From: Chlorella sorokiniana | Lineage: Eukaryota > Chlorophyta > Trebouxiophyceae > Chlorellales > Chlorellaceae | Assembly: GCA_025917655.1 (NCBI GenBank) | Contig: CP084619.1 | Coordinates: 4,135,001-4,199,000, forward strand | Length of the DNA stretch: 64,000 bases | Direction: 5' to 3' | In this document: in pieces, positions 47,801-58,580 of the stretch | How the letters are laid out: the number at the start of each line of letters is the position of its first letter | Position numbering within the stretch: the stretch's first letter is position 1 | Position numbers and translations under genes: made by a program | The notes under the pieces: generated by a model | Told to the model about the DNA's origin: nothing | Database searches by the model: none | Seen by the model: only the letters and a program-made list of their open reading frames with translations

Positions 47801-47875
47801 TGTGGAACCGACCTGAGGCCTTGGGGCCGCCCAAGCTGCGTGCAAGCGGCCTACACTGACTGGGGCTTGCTGCAT
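44828..47875 (-). CDS. Cysteine synthase, O-acetylserine (thiol) lyase
   Basis: PLP enzyme that makes cysteine from O-acetylserine and sulfide. A basic Ser/Ala-rich leader (from [15 protein letters not shown]) fits an organelle transit peptide, more likely plastid. Mature part: [34 protein letters not shown], the PLP lysine in [14 protein letters not shown] (AAG at 46989-46987), the substrate loop [64 protein letters not shown] and [20 protein letters not shown], then ISSGAAV and [11 protein letters not shown]. The exon after the lysine loop and those flanking it join cleanly (47324-47246, 46991-46890, 46675 onward). The transit peptide and mature part are linked across a C-run slip near 47690. 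An in-frame M at 47920 is an alternative start. The tail [19 protein letters not shown] extends beyond the usual end. Divergent from pyruvate kinase. Confidence 0.94.
47326..47372. repeat. G-rich (GGGGGT/GGGTGG) tract in cysteine synthase intron
   Basis: A dense G tract directly beside the acceptor at 47324; on the transcribed strand it is the polypyrimidine tract. Potential G-quadruplex on the plus strand. Confidence 0.8.
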
Positions 47876-48209
47876 AGTTGCAAAGCTCACGGTTGCTGGA
47901 CACTGACCATTCAAGCGCATAACAATTTTTGTGATTCAATTCAAGCACCGGTGGACTGGCTTTTCGAAGGCCGAGTGCCGAGTGTCGCAAGGACGGAGCT
48001 CAAAACACGATCCCGTTTCGACACGCAACGGCACAAATCAATAGCTTACTGCAGAACAACAGTCCTGATCAATCGTGCCAACAGGTGGAGGTCAGGTGCA
48101 CCTAGGTGGATGTCCAGGTGGCAGCGCAAGGTTTATCTTCCGCTTGTGCCTCTTGGGACGAAATTGGCAACTCTGGCAGTATCGAATTTCTTGATCACCG
48201 CTCGCGATC
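47876..48209. promoter_or_regulatory. Shared divergent promoter, cysteine synthase / pyruvate kinase
   Basis: About 335 bp between the two outward-facing ATGs, AT-richer than the flanks. Holds both promoters; no clear core element. Confidence 0.45.
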
Positions 48210-51200
48210 ATGTTTTGCCCGCAGCAGGCCCAAACCCCGATGGTCGGTAGGGCTGCGCTGCCCCCGCAGGCGTTTGCCAGGGCCTGTTGCCGGCCTGCCA
48301 GATTGCAAACAGCCGCTCTGGCCTCACGCCGAGATGCAGGGGCATCATCCAGGGAGGGAGGGATAGACCGGTGCGGCGGGGCGGCGCAAACTGGCTGCCA
48401 CCATGCCTTGGCGGCACTGTGTAGGAAGCTGCAGGGAGTAGCAAACTGCCCACAGTCAGGTTACCATTCACGGTTCATTTGTCATTTAACTCATCGCCTC
48501 TGCAGGGCAGCCCAGCAGCGGCGCCCGGACACGAGGCGAGCTGCGCCGCCACAGGCGCTCGCACTGGGGCCGGTGGGGGCGTGACGCTGAGCTCCCCGGC
48601 TTCCCCGCCGCTTGACCTGGAGCTCAGCGACGCCTTTGAGGACTATGGGGACAACCCGCCGGCGCGGTGGGTGGGCCGCAGGGTGCAGGCTGGGCTGATT
48701 GGACTATCAAGGGCATAGCACTGACTCCTGCCCGGCTCGCGCTGCAGTGCGTGCGCACGGTGCCGGCAGTGGGTGCAGGGTGCAGTGGGTGTTCACCATA
48801 CCTGGGGCATTCGCTCGCCAGCAGCTCCCTTTGCTGCATGCAGCCGGGGCAAGAGGCTCTGCCCTGGCCCAGCCGCAGCACTCTCCCGTGAGGCGTGCTC
48901 CGCTGCGCCTGCTGCCCCGCTTTGCGCCGCTCTCAAACGCGGACCCCCCGCTGCAGCAAGACGAAGGTTGTGGCCACCATCGGGCCCACCTCCTGTGACA
49001 GGGAGTCGCTCTTCCGCCTGGCTGACGCCGGCATGTCGGTGGTGCGCCTCAACATGAGCCACGGCGACCACGCGTCACACAAGGTGCGCCCGCCGCGCCG
49101 GAACAGTGGTTGGCGAGCAAGCACCCTGGCACGCTGGCCCATGAACGCACACATGGCGCAGGCTCCGGCAGCCTCACAGCGGCCGTGATCTAGGAGTGCC
49201 GGCAGCTAAAGGCTGCAGCTGAAAGCGGTGGAGGCTGGCGTCAACCCGCCGCGGCCCACCTTTGTCACCCATGCGCTGTATGCTGCGCTGCGCTGTGCTG
49301 TGCAGGCGGTGGTGGACCTGGTGCGCGAGTACAATGCCCTGGGCCGCGGCAACCTCGCCATCATGCTGGACACTAAAGGGCCCGGTGAGCTCCCGCGGGG
49401 TGCGCCGCTCAACCCGCTCCCAGCTGTTGCGGTTCGTAGTGCGTTTTGCCTCGTGCAGTTCGCCTCGTGCTGTGTGGTCTAAGAGGAAGGAGAGCGCAGG
49501 GCAGGGGCGCTGCCTGGCTGCTGTGCCTTTGGGTCACATGTTGTGCGGGTTGAGGCGACCAGTCTGTGTCACCTGCATCCTCTCCGCTTGTCGCTCGCCT
49601 GCCACGCCGCAGAGGTGCGGGGGCGACCTGACGGCGCCGCTGCAGCTGGCCACCGGCGACAAGGTGGTGTTCACAATCATCGAGGGCGCCGACGGCACCG
49701 ACAACCGCGTGGGCGGTGCGGCGCTGCTCCTGCCTCATATCGATTGAGCGGGCACGGCCATGTTGAGAGGAGGCAGGCCCGGTGGTCGCTCAGGCCCTCG
49801 TGGTTCTGTGTGTGACACCTGCTGGCGCCCCTCATCCCCCTACAATCCCTGTGTGACACCTGTCGGCGCCCGCCCCCCCCACACCCACCCACCCACCCAC
49901 CCACACACACCCACACACAACCCCCACCTCCCCCTGCAGTCAACTACGACGACTTTGTGGACGACGCGAGCGTGGGCGACACGCTGCTGGTGGACGGCGG
50001 CATCATGTCCCTGGAGGTCACCCGCATCACAGACACAGGTGGGTGCGCATGTGGGCAGTGCGGTGGGGGGATGGGCATGTGCCAGTGCAGGGCGGCACAT
50101 GCCCAGAGCTTCCTTTGCTTCAACTCCCGGCGTGTGCACAACTTTGCTAAAACTATGGCCCCCTGCTGCTGCCCCGCCCCCAGACGTGCACTGCGTTGTG
50201 GTGGACGGAGGGACCATGGGCTCTCGGCGCCACCTCAACATCCGCGGCAAGAGCGCCAACCTGCCTGCCATCACCGACAGGGACTGGTCTGACATCAAGT
50301 TTGGGATCGAGGTGGGTGGGTGCGGGTGGATAGGCGGACGGATGGGTGGATGTGAGAGGGAGAGTGGTGAGGTGTGACGTATCGGTGCTTGGGGGCATTG
50401 TGCATGTGTGTGGTTTGAGCATCCGTGCTGCGGCGCACATCCCAGGCAATGATGCATGGCAGGCGCACAGCCCACTGTCACGTCACACCCACTCATCCGC
50501 AAGCGATCCTGATCCCTGCTGCTGCTTTGTTTGCAAAACAGGTGGGGGTGGACTTCTACGCGCTCTCTTTTGTGCGGGACGCCGCAGTCATCTACGAGCT
50601 CAAGCGCTTCCTGGCGGAGCAGGGTGGGCGGTTGATGGCGGCGGTGTGCATGCCGCCGCCCAGCCCTGACTCCGCGGCTCCGCGCACCTTGGCACCGCAC
50701 AGTCTACCGCCCTTGCCATCCCTCTTACCTGTGCCGACACATACTCATCTTCACTACTGAATCCCCCGCCACACACACACACACACACACTCACACACGC
50801 GCGCACACACACCAGCCCACCCCACTCACGCACGCCCTCACAGGCCTCACCGGCACCTCCTCCATCGGCGTGCTGGCCAAGATAGAGTCTGCCGACTCTG
50901 TGGAGCACCTGGACGAGATCCTGGACGCGGTGGACGGCGCCATGGTTGCCCGCGGCGACCTGGGGGCGGAGCTGCCTGTGGAGGAGGCAAGCAGGGGGTG
51001 GGGGTGGCGGATGGGGGTTGCAGGAGTGTAGGAATGGCCGAGATGCCGCGCGCATGCATGTGTGTGCGCTTGCATGTGTGGGCAAGTGTGGGTGCAAGTG
51101 GGGGAGCAGGCGTGGGTTGCCACTGCGTGCGATGCACGGGGCCTGTGATCCTGCTGCAAGCTGCCCATGCGCCGCCCTGCTTACGGGCCGTGCTGCACAG

Positions 51201-53236
51201 CTGATGTGTCTCCACCTGCAGGTGCCCTTCTGGCAGAGCCGCATCGTGCAGGGGTGCCGCAAGCGGGGCAAGCCCGTCATCGTGGCCACCAACATGCTGG
51301 AATCAATGATCAGCAACCCCACCCCCACGCGGTGAGCCTTCCCTTGAGCTGGGGCTGTCACTTCTGTTCAAGTCTATCATGCAGTGGGGCGGGCTGCTGC
51401 TCCCAGGCAGCTGCTGCCTTGAGGCGTTGATCGGCTGCTTCCATCGATCGGCTAGTGGAGCTCCTCAGGAATGCCCTGCTGTGTGAGGTGCGTATGCCTG
51501 CCCCGACGCTCTTCCCCCTCCGCCACCCCCACACACCCACCCACCCACAGCGCTGAGGTGTCTGACATTTCCATCGCGGTCCGGGAGGGTGCCGACGCCA
51601 TCATGCTCTCTGGTGGGGATTGCTGCCCAGCCGCCCCCTCGGCCCCATGTGTGTTGCCCAGCTGCCGGAAGAGCGTGTGCGCTGCGCCCCTGCACAGCCT
51701 CGTGAACAATCCTGCGCTTCGATGCGTGCTGTGTGTGCAGGCGAGACGGCGTACGGGCGGTGGCCCTTCAGGTCTCTGGACACCATGACCACGGTGGTGA
51801 GCTGAGGTTGCGGCCGCGCTGAGGTGGCGCCTCCGATCCAGCTGCCTCTCTGAATGCTGCCCTCTTGCCATTGGAGTGGAGCTCGACAAGCGCGCCCCCT
51901 TCCCCCCCGTTTCCCCCTTCAACATAAGAAGCAATCCGCCCAAACCAGAGAGAGTCTCAGCCCGCACTTGCCCCCACTCCACCCCAGGCCCGCCGCACCG
52001 AGCTCTCCATGCTGCGGTACCACGGCACGCGGCGGTACGGCTCTGAGGAGGCTGCTCCCATTGAGTGGATCGTGCCCCCTTCCCGGCGCATGAGCAGCCT
52101 GGGAGACCAGGGGCTGGCCGAGATGTTTGCCTACCACGCGGTCACGGTGGGGCGCCACACTGCCGCTGCTGCCGGCATTCCACATGGCATGTGCCTGGAA
52201 TCGTGGTGGTCGTGGTGGTGGTGTCCATCTGCCTGTGCGTAAGTGGGACCCCGCTCGGGCGCATGAGCGCGGCTGGTTGGTTTGGGCATCACCCCACCCA
52301 GCCTACCCGGCCTGCCGCCCTTGCCCCAGATGGCCAACACCCTGAAGACTTCGCTGGTGGTGTTCTCGCGCAAGGGAAACATGCCTGCCCTGCTGAGCCA
52401 CTACCGGCCCGACTACCCCATCTACTGCTTCACAGGTGGGGGGTGTGTGTGTGTGTGTGTGTGGGGAGTCGTTGTTTATGTGCGTGCGGTTAAGGGGGAT
52501 CGATTTGGCGGCACAGTTATAACATGAGAGTGCAGGAGTGCCAGCCCTGGACTCCCTCTACCCAGAGTCCCTCGGTGCGTCCGCCCCGACCCTCGCTTGC
52601 GCAGAGAACGAGCTGGTGCAGCGGCGGCTGGCGCTGTACCACTCGGTGGTGGCGCTGTACATGCGCTTCTCACACCAGGCGGAGGAGACGTTTGACAGGT
52701 GGGCCTGGCTGCTGACTGGCCGCTCTAGGAAACTCCCAGACACCTGGCCTCTGCAACCTTGCCGGGGAGCGCACTTGCTTGACGCAGTATCTCTGCAGAA
52801 GGGGATGGCAGATGGCAGCCTAACGCGCTGTTTCGTTTCGCTGCTCCATTTCGACGAGGTCCTCCTCAACTTGTCCCAGGACGCTGCCCGGCTCCTCGCT
52901 CCCCTTGCCGCAGGGCCATCGCGCAGCTCAAGGAGCGCGGCCACATCAAGGGCGGCCAGCTGGTGGCCATCGTGCAGTCGGGCGGCAGCCCATCTGGCGC
53001 ACCACCTCCACCCATGCCATTCAGGTGCGTGCTGGCCCCTGCAGCGCCGCACATGTCACTGGCTGCAGCGTGCGCACTTCAACCCTCATGTGCCGCTGGC
53101 TGCTGCTGCATACGCGCATTAGCAACGCCTCCAGGCCCGTTCTTAGCGTGTGCGTGTGTCGCAGGTGCGTGCGGTGCCAGCGGATGCGGTGGAGGAGAGC
53201 GATGCGGAGGATTACCCGCCTGAGCTCACGCCTTGA
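48210..53236 (+). CDS. Pyruvate kinase, plastid type
   Basis: Converts phosphoenolpyruvate and ADP to pyruvate and [23 protein letters not shown] begins a basic, Ser/Ala/Arg-rich leader that fits a plastid transit peptide; the leader-to-next-exon junction is not fully resolved. Core blocks in order: [113 protein letters not shown], the signature [15 protein letters not shown] (about 50938-50985), [40 protein letters not shown] and ETAYGRWP. The C-terminal domain has [20 protein letters not shown] and ends at YPPELTP. A G-run slip at 49619-49623 breaks EVRGGDL. About 15 exons. Introns carry CA and GT microsatellites. Plastid location is inferred from leader and sequence type. Confidence 0.94.
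50766..50812. repeat. (CA)n microsatellite in pyruvate kinase intron
   Basis: CA repeats with a short GCGCG break, just upstream of the exon starting [10 protein letters not shown] related C/A-rich tract lies at 49876-49930 in an earlier intron. Confidence 0.85.
52444..52463. repeat. (GT)n tract in pyruvate kinase intron
   Basis: Short GT dinucleotide run right after the donor following YPIYCFT. Confidence 0.8.
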
Positions 53237-53820
53237 GTCGCAGCGGCAGCAGCCTGGGGACGAGGGGCAGTCCTTACTTTGATGGGACCTCGAGGGGTCC
53301 CACGCAGCCCTCCTCTCCCCTCCAGCTCAGTGGTGACCCAGGTCGTTGCTGTGATTCGCGTGCGCTCGGCCGCTTGCGCATGTTGGGGCTCCCTGCTTCC
53401 GCCCCCAAGGCAGAGCTGCTTCTTGATCTCTGTTCCAATTTGCTTGCCTCTTCAACCTCGTCCTCTGGCGCAGTCACACTTGCCTCTTTTTCCTATTCTG
53501 CTCCCGTGGGGGCCCAATGTCAACCTTCCCGAATGATTGATGGCTGTTGTTCTATTTTTGCCGATGTACATCTCAAGGCTTTTCTGCTCCTGCCTCCCCC
53601 TGTTGTGTGATTCACTGTATCATCTGTTCGAGCTGGATGCTTCCGCCCCGCCCGGTTGCCCTCCGTCTTCCTTTCCCACGTTGCAACCGTTCACAAGTGT
53701 GGTCAGTTCCAAATGAAACAAGCGGTGCGATTGAGCTCCGGCTGGGCAGCATGCGGGCATCTAATGGGGCGCTCTGGTGGCCTCCAGACGGCTGCGCACG
53801 TTGCGGCAGCGCAGCTCCGC
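53237..53820. other. Tail-to-tail intergenic region
   Basis: Between pyruvate kinase (+) and the tail-anchored protein (-). T-rich on the plus strand around 53400-53600. No gene and no clear TGTAA seen. Confidence 0.4.
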
Positions 53821-55032
53821 CTAGGGCAGCGCCTGCGTCGTGCGGGAGTAGACAAAGAGCACGGTGCCCAGGCAGGAGATGAGGGTGAAGAGGACGAGGA
53901 GGTTGCGCGGGTCGGCGCACGCGCGCCGCCGCCGCCTGATGCGCCGCCGCACTTGCTCCACAGCGGGGCTCAGCGTGCCGCCGCCCAAGTCCCTGCGCGA
54001 GTTGATGGGCAGGGGTGATAGTGACCGGTTCAATGGGCAACATGCAAGGGTGCCGAGCTTGCCATGTCAAGTAGATGCTGCGGCGGTTTCGAGCGGGTGG
54101 CGCGTGCCCAGTGAGCGAGCTCTCCGCTCGCCACTCACTTGGTTGTGAGGGGAAGCCCGCCGCCGCCCTGGAAGAGCGAGGGGAAAGCGCGCTTGAGCGT
54201 GCGCTGCACCGACGTCTGCCGCCGTACGTACTTGGAGCTGTCGGCGTCGGGGTCGGGCTGCCCGCTCTGCGCCGCCGTGATCTCGGTGTCCGCCACCCCC
54301 AGCCGGCTCACGTAGCTCGTGGGCTGCGTCTGCAGGTAGCCGTTGCCGCCGGAGCTGTCGGGGCCGGCCGCTGCGGCGTGGCCGCCGCGCGGCGCCGAGC
54401 TCTGCGGCGCACAGAGCGCGGGGCAAGCCGGGGGAAGGTCATGCGCAGGAGCTCCAGGCCCTTGCCCCAGAGCCGCTCCTGTGCCTCCAGCAAGGAAGCA
54501 GCTTCCCCGCTTGCCAGCATGGCAGCCTCACCCCGGACAGCTCTTGCAATCTTGTATGCAAGGCTGTACCGACGTACTGCCGGTACTGCGGTATTATCCC
54601 TCACCTCCACCACATACAACTCGTCAATGTCCTGCAGCTGGTCCAGGCGCGTGATGCGCTCGCCGCTGGACGCTAGGTAGATCGCCTCTATGCCCATCAG
54701 CTTCAGCTTGGTCTGGACCTGCACGGCGGCACAGGAGAGGTAGGTGCAGGCAGAAAGTGGGGCGCAGCGGGGGCAACAGGCGCTGCATGCGGTTGCCAGG
54801 AGCTGGGCAGGCAGTGCAACGGCGTCGAAAGGGGCAAGTGAACCGAGCGGAGCACCTGGCCGCAAAACTGCTCCCATGTTGTGCTGTCGCCGATTGGCAC
54901 CGCCACCTTGCGCTTGGGCTTGGCATCCTTGACGGACACAAACACCAGGCGCGAGGCATCCTGCAGTGACAGGGCAGCCGTCAACGCACGACGGGCGAAC
55001 GCGGCACCGCTGCAGCTGTGGCCCCTGGGCAT
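53821..55032 (-). CDS. Tail-anchored protein with KHA/doublecortin-like beta-grasp domain
   Basis: Four exons join without a break (55032-54856, 54718-54605, 54401-54139, 53992-53821) to give 241 residues. Residues about 25-97 (ASRLVFVSVKDAKPKRKVAV, STTWEQFCGQ, GIEAIYLASSGERITRLDQL, DIDELYVVE) have the beta-grasp pattern shared by KHA domains of potassium channels and doublecortin domains. A disordered Ser/Thr/Gly middle follows (SYVSRLGVADTEITAAQSG). The C-terminus is a basic RRRIRRRRR block, one membrane segment (NLLVLFTLISCLGTVLFVY) and a nine-residue tail, typical of a tail-anchored protein. There is no channel pore. The partner is unknown. Divergent from the gamma-CAL gene. Confidence 0.82.
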
Positions 55033-55516
55033 CTTGCCGGCGTCAGCCGCCTTCTGCTGGCCTTCCTATCTAAGCCACATTACTTGCAGCAGCGCACCAT
55101 GTCTGCAGGCGTCACACCCAGGCCTCGACTCCCCACGGCTGCCATGGCTGCTCAATTGCTGCTAGCCAGGTGCTGCAGGCACTCTAACCCGCCTCCCTTC
55201 CCTGTGAAAGAGCAACTGGCGATTGGGCACGACGACACGACAGCTGTTTGAGCAGGGGGACCAAGAAAATCAAGTGAGGGAGCGATCAGAGGCTTGCCAG
55301 ACTGATGAACGTGCGCGTTCGGTGGATACTGTATCTGCAAATGGTAGCAAAGGCGTTGCACGGCGCTCAGGACTGCTAGAAAGGGCCCGCCAGCTCTGCA
55401 TTTTCTAGCAAACCCGCAGTGCGAACCCAAGCTCCCAGCGTGCGGCACGATTGCTGCAGGACACACAGGGACCGTCATCGAGCAGCAAGGGCTGTGCAAG
55501 GGGCTGGCGAGCAACC
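55033..55516. promoter_or_regulatory. Shared divergent promoter, tail-anchored protein / gamma-CAL
   Basis: 484 bp between two outward-facing starts. No gene and no clear core element. Confidence 0.45.
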
Positions 55517-57586
55517 ATGCGGCGAGCGGCAGCCCTGCTGGCGCAGCGCCTGCCCGCGGTGGTGGAGGCAGCACAGCCCTCCACTACTGCGGCTGCCGTG
55601 CAGTGGGGCCGCGCCTTCACTTCGGCAGCAGCAGCCCAAGTCCCAGTGCACATTGAGGAGGAGGTGTATAACAGGCGAGCTGACTGCTGCACAGGCTTGC
55701 CGCCGCTCGCCAAGAGTATCAAGCGCGCGATGGTGCGCAGCCGGGGCACCCGCAGCCTGGATGGCGGCACAGCGTTGCCGCTGCGCCCACCGCCGACCGT
55801 TCCTGCGTGCACCCTTGCAGGCAGCGGCAGTTCATTATCCTGGGCAATCGCGTGCCCACCAAATCTCCCGACACGTGGGTGGCGCCCAACGCGGTGGTGG
55901 TCGGCGACGTCGACCTCTTTGAGAGGGGTGCGCGGCCGCTGCGCATCTCCCAAAGCGCAGCCCTACCTGCAGCCGCCGTGTGGCCATTCGCAGCTCAATT
56001 TGGCATCGGGCAGCATGGTTCTGCACAAGTGGCAAGAATCTCGCGCATACGGGGGTAGTTGGCTGCAGCAGGCATCGCCGCATGAGGGGTCCCTGCTGCT
56101 GCTTTGCTTGCGGTGGGTTGCCCGCCCCGTCACGCTGGCAACACTGGTCCCCCACCCACACAGACCTCCATCTGGTACGGCTGCGTGCTGCGGGGCGACC
56201 TCAACTCGGTGAGGGTGGGCGCCTTCAGCAACGTGCAGGACCGCACCGTCATCCACGCCGCGCGGTGAGGCTTTGGGGCGGGCACAGGCGCACCGCACCC
56301 CCTCCCTCACAAGGCTCGTCGGAGGAGTGCATTTTTGCAGACCCCTTATGAGGACATGCAGCAACAATGCACGCACATGAACCGCACCCTAGAGGAGGTG
56401 CTCTGACCATGCACATCTTCCGCTGGTGCGCTGAGCCCTTTGCCGCCGCCTGGCTCACCCTCCACCCTGCCTCCCCGCTCCCCCGGCGGCTGCACCGCCC
56501 TGCAGCTCCTCACCCACCGGCCTGCCCGCCGCCACGCGCATCGGCCGCAACGTCACCATCGGCCAGTCGTGCCTGCTGCGGAGCACCACTGTGGAGGATG
56601 AGAGCGTGATTGGCGACAAGTGTGTGTGCTGCTGGAGGGCAGCCTGGTGGAGAAGAACGCGGGTGGGTGGCAGATGGGGCGGTCGGAGGCAGCAGGGTTG
56701 GCAGCCCCGTGGGGGCGCCCAGGGTGGCGAGCGGCAGCGGAGGTCGCTTTCCTGGGTTGAAGTGAAGGGGAGTGGCTGGCAGCGGTGGCAGGGCTCCACC
56801 CGCCAGTTCATTGCTCGGGTAGCTTGCGCTAGTGCAGGCTGCGTCTGCTGCTCAGCTTGTTTGCTCGCAAGCGGCACATCCGCACTGACGCAGCCACCTC
56901 ACCCTCAAACCGTCGCAGTGCTGGCGCCGGGCAGCGTGCTGCCACCCGGGCGGCGGATACCCTCTGGCCAGCTGTGGGCGGGCAGCCCCGCCAAGTATGT
57001 GCGAGACCTCACCAAGGACGAGGTGGGCCCTGGCTACAAAGAAGGGGGGCCTTGCTGTCGTTTGCAGGCCCAGCAACAGCCTGCAGAACACGGCTCTCGG
57101 GTGGCAGTTGGAGGCCCCTCTGTGCATATCGGCAGCTGCCTGCCCCCTGACAGTGTGCGACCCTGCCCCCGCGAATCGCCAGCATGTGCCCTCTGTTGTG
57201 GGCCGCTTACCCCGCGCCCGCGCACCTGGTTACCACACCTGCAGAAGGCAGAGATTGTGAGTCTGGCCCAGGGAATGTTTGCTCTCATTGAGGCCCACGA
57301 AGCAGGTGCGCTGCTGCCACACCGTGCTGCTACGGCAATGGCTTGCTAGGGCCCGCGTTGGCTGATCCTGTGGCTTCGGCGGCAGCCACCTTCCACTGCC
57401 TTTCTGGCAGCTGGCAGGAAGCTTTCGTTATCTGATGGTTGATGGTGCGCTTCCACGGTTGCAGAGTTCCTGCCACACTCCACAGCCTATGTGGAGGCGG
57501 AGAACCTGCGCAAGATTCTGAAGCCTGGCAGCGCGCTCAAGGAGGGCGGCGCCAGCCTTGACAGCGCCCCCACGGCAGAGCTCTGA
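55517..57586 (+). CDS. Gamma-carbonic-anhydrase-like (CAL) subunit of mitochondrial complex I
   Basis: Plant and algal complex I carries a heterotrimer of gamma-CA and gamma-CAL proteins on its matrix side. MRRAAALLAQRLPAVVEAAQ is a mitochondrial presequence. The left-handed beta-helix follows: FIILGNRVPTKSPDTWVAPN, SIWYGCVLRGDLNSVRVGAF, NVQDRTVIHAAR, ATRIGRNVTIGQSCLLRSTT, VEDESVIGDKCVLLEGSLVE, VLPPGRRIPSGQLWAGSPAK, then EFLPHSTAYVEAENLRKILK. The R-G-D structural motif and one histidine (VIHAA) remain. The two zinc histidines of active gamma-CAs (GHS and LHG) are Q and R here (GQS, LRS). This is the CAL pattern, so it is assembled into complex I but is not expected to be a zinc enzyme. Stop at 57584-57586. 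Confidence 0.92.
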
Positions 57587-58163
57587 GCTGCGTTGCGGCA
57601 GCTTTCTCACCTCTCTTTGTTGCACAGTGGCTGACCTGGCAATGTTTTGTTCTTCCCTCCGCCTGGGGCCCTGGCCCCGCACTGTTTCTGTCTCTGCTCT
57701 GCTACCTCCCCTGCTGCTGCAGCCTATCACCACCAGCTGGGCTTTGAGGCCCTGGCTGCTTGCCCATTTCCTTGAACACTGTTACAACCAAGCACTGCGT
57801 TCCAGGCGACGCAACGCCATGCAGGCAAAACTTGCTGCACGAAAATGAGAGACACATCCATGGCTGGTCTGATCTCAGCCCTGCTTTTCCCTGGTGGGCT
57901 GGAGTAAACAGGGTGGAAGGAAGTTCACCATCACCATAACTGGTTGGGTTGGCATCCTCGGTTCAGGGGATTGCGTCAAAGCGTGCATTGCAGGGTCATG
58001 CGAGGACCCATTATGGTTGGTGGCCGCTGCGGCAGTGCTGCCGCCGGTGAAGCATCTTTTACGTCCCCGGATGTAGCCTGCTCAGCTGCAGGACTGGCCT
58101 GGTGTGGGAACTTGCTTGATGGCCTGTTGGCGGCCGCAAGCCTGCAGGGCCTCCCGGCGGCAG
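57587..58163. other. Intergenic region
   Basis: Tail-to-tail region between gamma-CAL and the PMP3-like gene. A minus-strand TGTAA at 57786-57782 could serve the latter. No gene seen. Confidence 0.4.
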
Positions 58164-58580
58164 TCACAGGTCTGGGATCAGGGCCTCCGTGGCATCCTCC
58201 AGCTGCTGCACCGCCCTCACGCTCTTGCCGTTCAGGATGACCCAGATGGCATGCAGCACCCCTGCAGCGGAGACGGGGCGCAGCAGGGTCAGCCAGCTGG
58301 GTCCCAGGCTAGCCCGAGGACGGTGCCCTCGCTCTCTCTCTGTGGCACAGGCTGCCACATCACCCGGGAGCCACATGAGCAGGGTGAGGATGATCGAGAG
58401 GCAGACTGCGCCATCCAGCTTGTTCCTGTGGATGTACACTGCACTGGCATCGGAACATGACAAGCAGTCAGAGAATTGATGGCAAGTGCAGGTGGGCCCT
58501 TGCTGGCACCTCCGCACTGGCGGCGGCAGAGCAGCCCTAGCGGGCATCTTCGCCCTGCGTTCTCCGACACCTTCCGGGCA
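58164..58580 (-). CDS. PMP3/UPF0057-like small membrane protein
   Basis: PMP3 (stress-induced hydrophobic peptide) proteins are two-helix plasma-membrane peptides that affect membrane potential and salt tolerance. The exon ending at 58369 encodes VYIHRNKLDGAVCLSIILTL and LMWLPG, and after a canonical intron the last exon gives GVLHAIWVILNG. This matches the second half of the family (…LLTL-GY-PG-IHA-YVI). The first helix is not securely found: RAALPPP near 58550 may be its end, but the junction is not in frame, so the 5' limit is approximate. The acidic tail VRAVQQLEDATEALIPDL extends well past the normal PMP3 end. Confidence 0.55.
   Translation of the reverse strand, partial: CPEGVGERRAKMPARAALPPPVRRCQQGPTCTCHQFSDCLSCSDASAVYIHRNKLDGAVCLSIILTLLMWLPGDVAACATERERGHRPRASLGPSWLTLLRPVSAAGVLHAIWVILNGKSVRAVQQLEDATEALIPDL

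Noticed and set aside
48460-48530. Pyruvate kinase starting at the exon near 48480
   Set aside because: No ATG lies in frame there, and the exon is preceded by a good acceptor (CTGCAG). The leader starting at 48210 is a better start.
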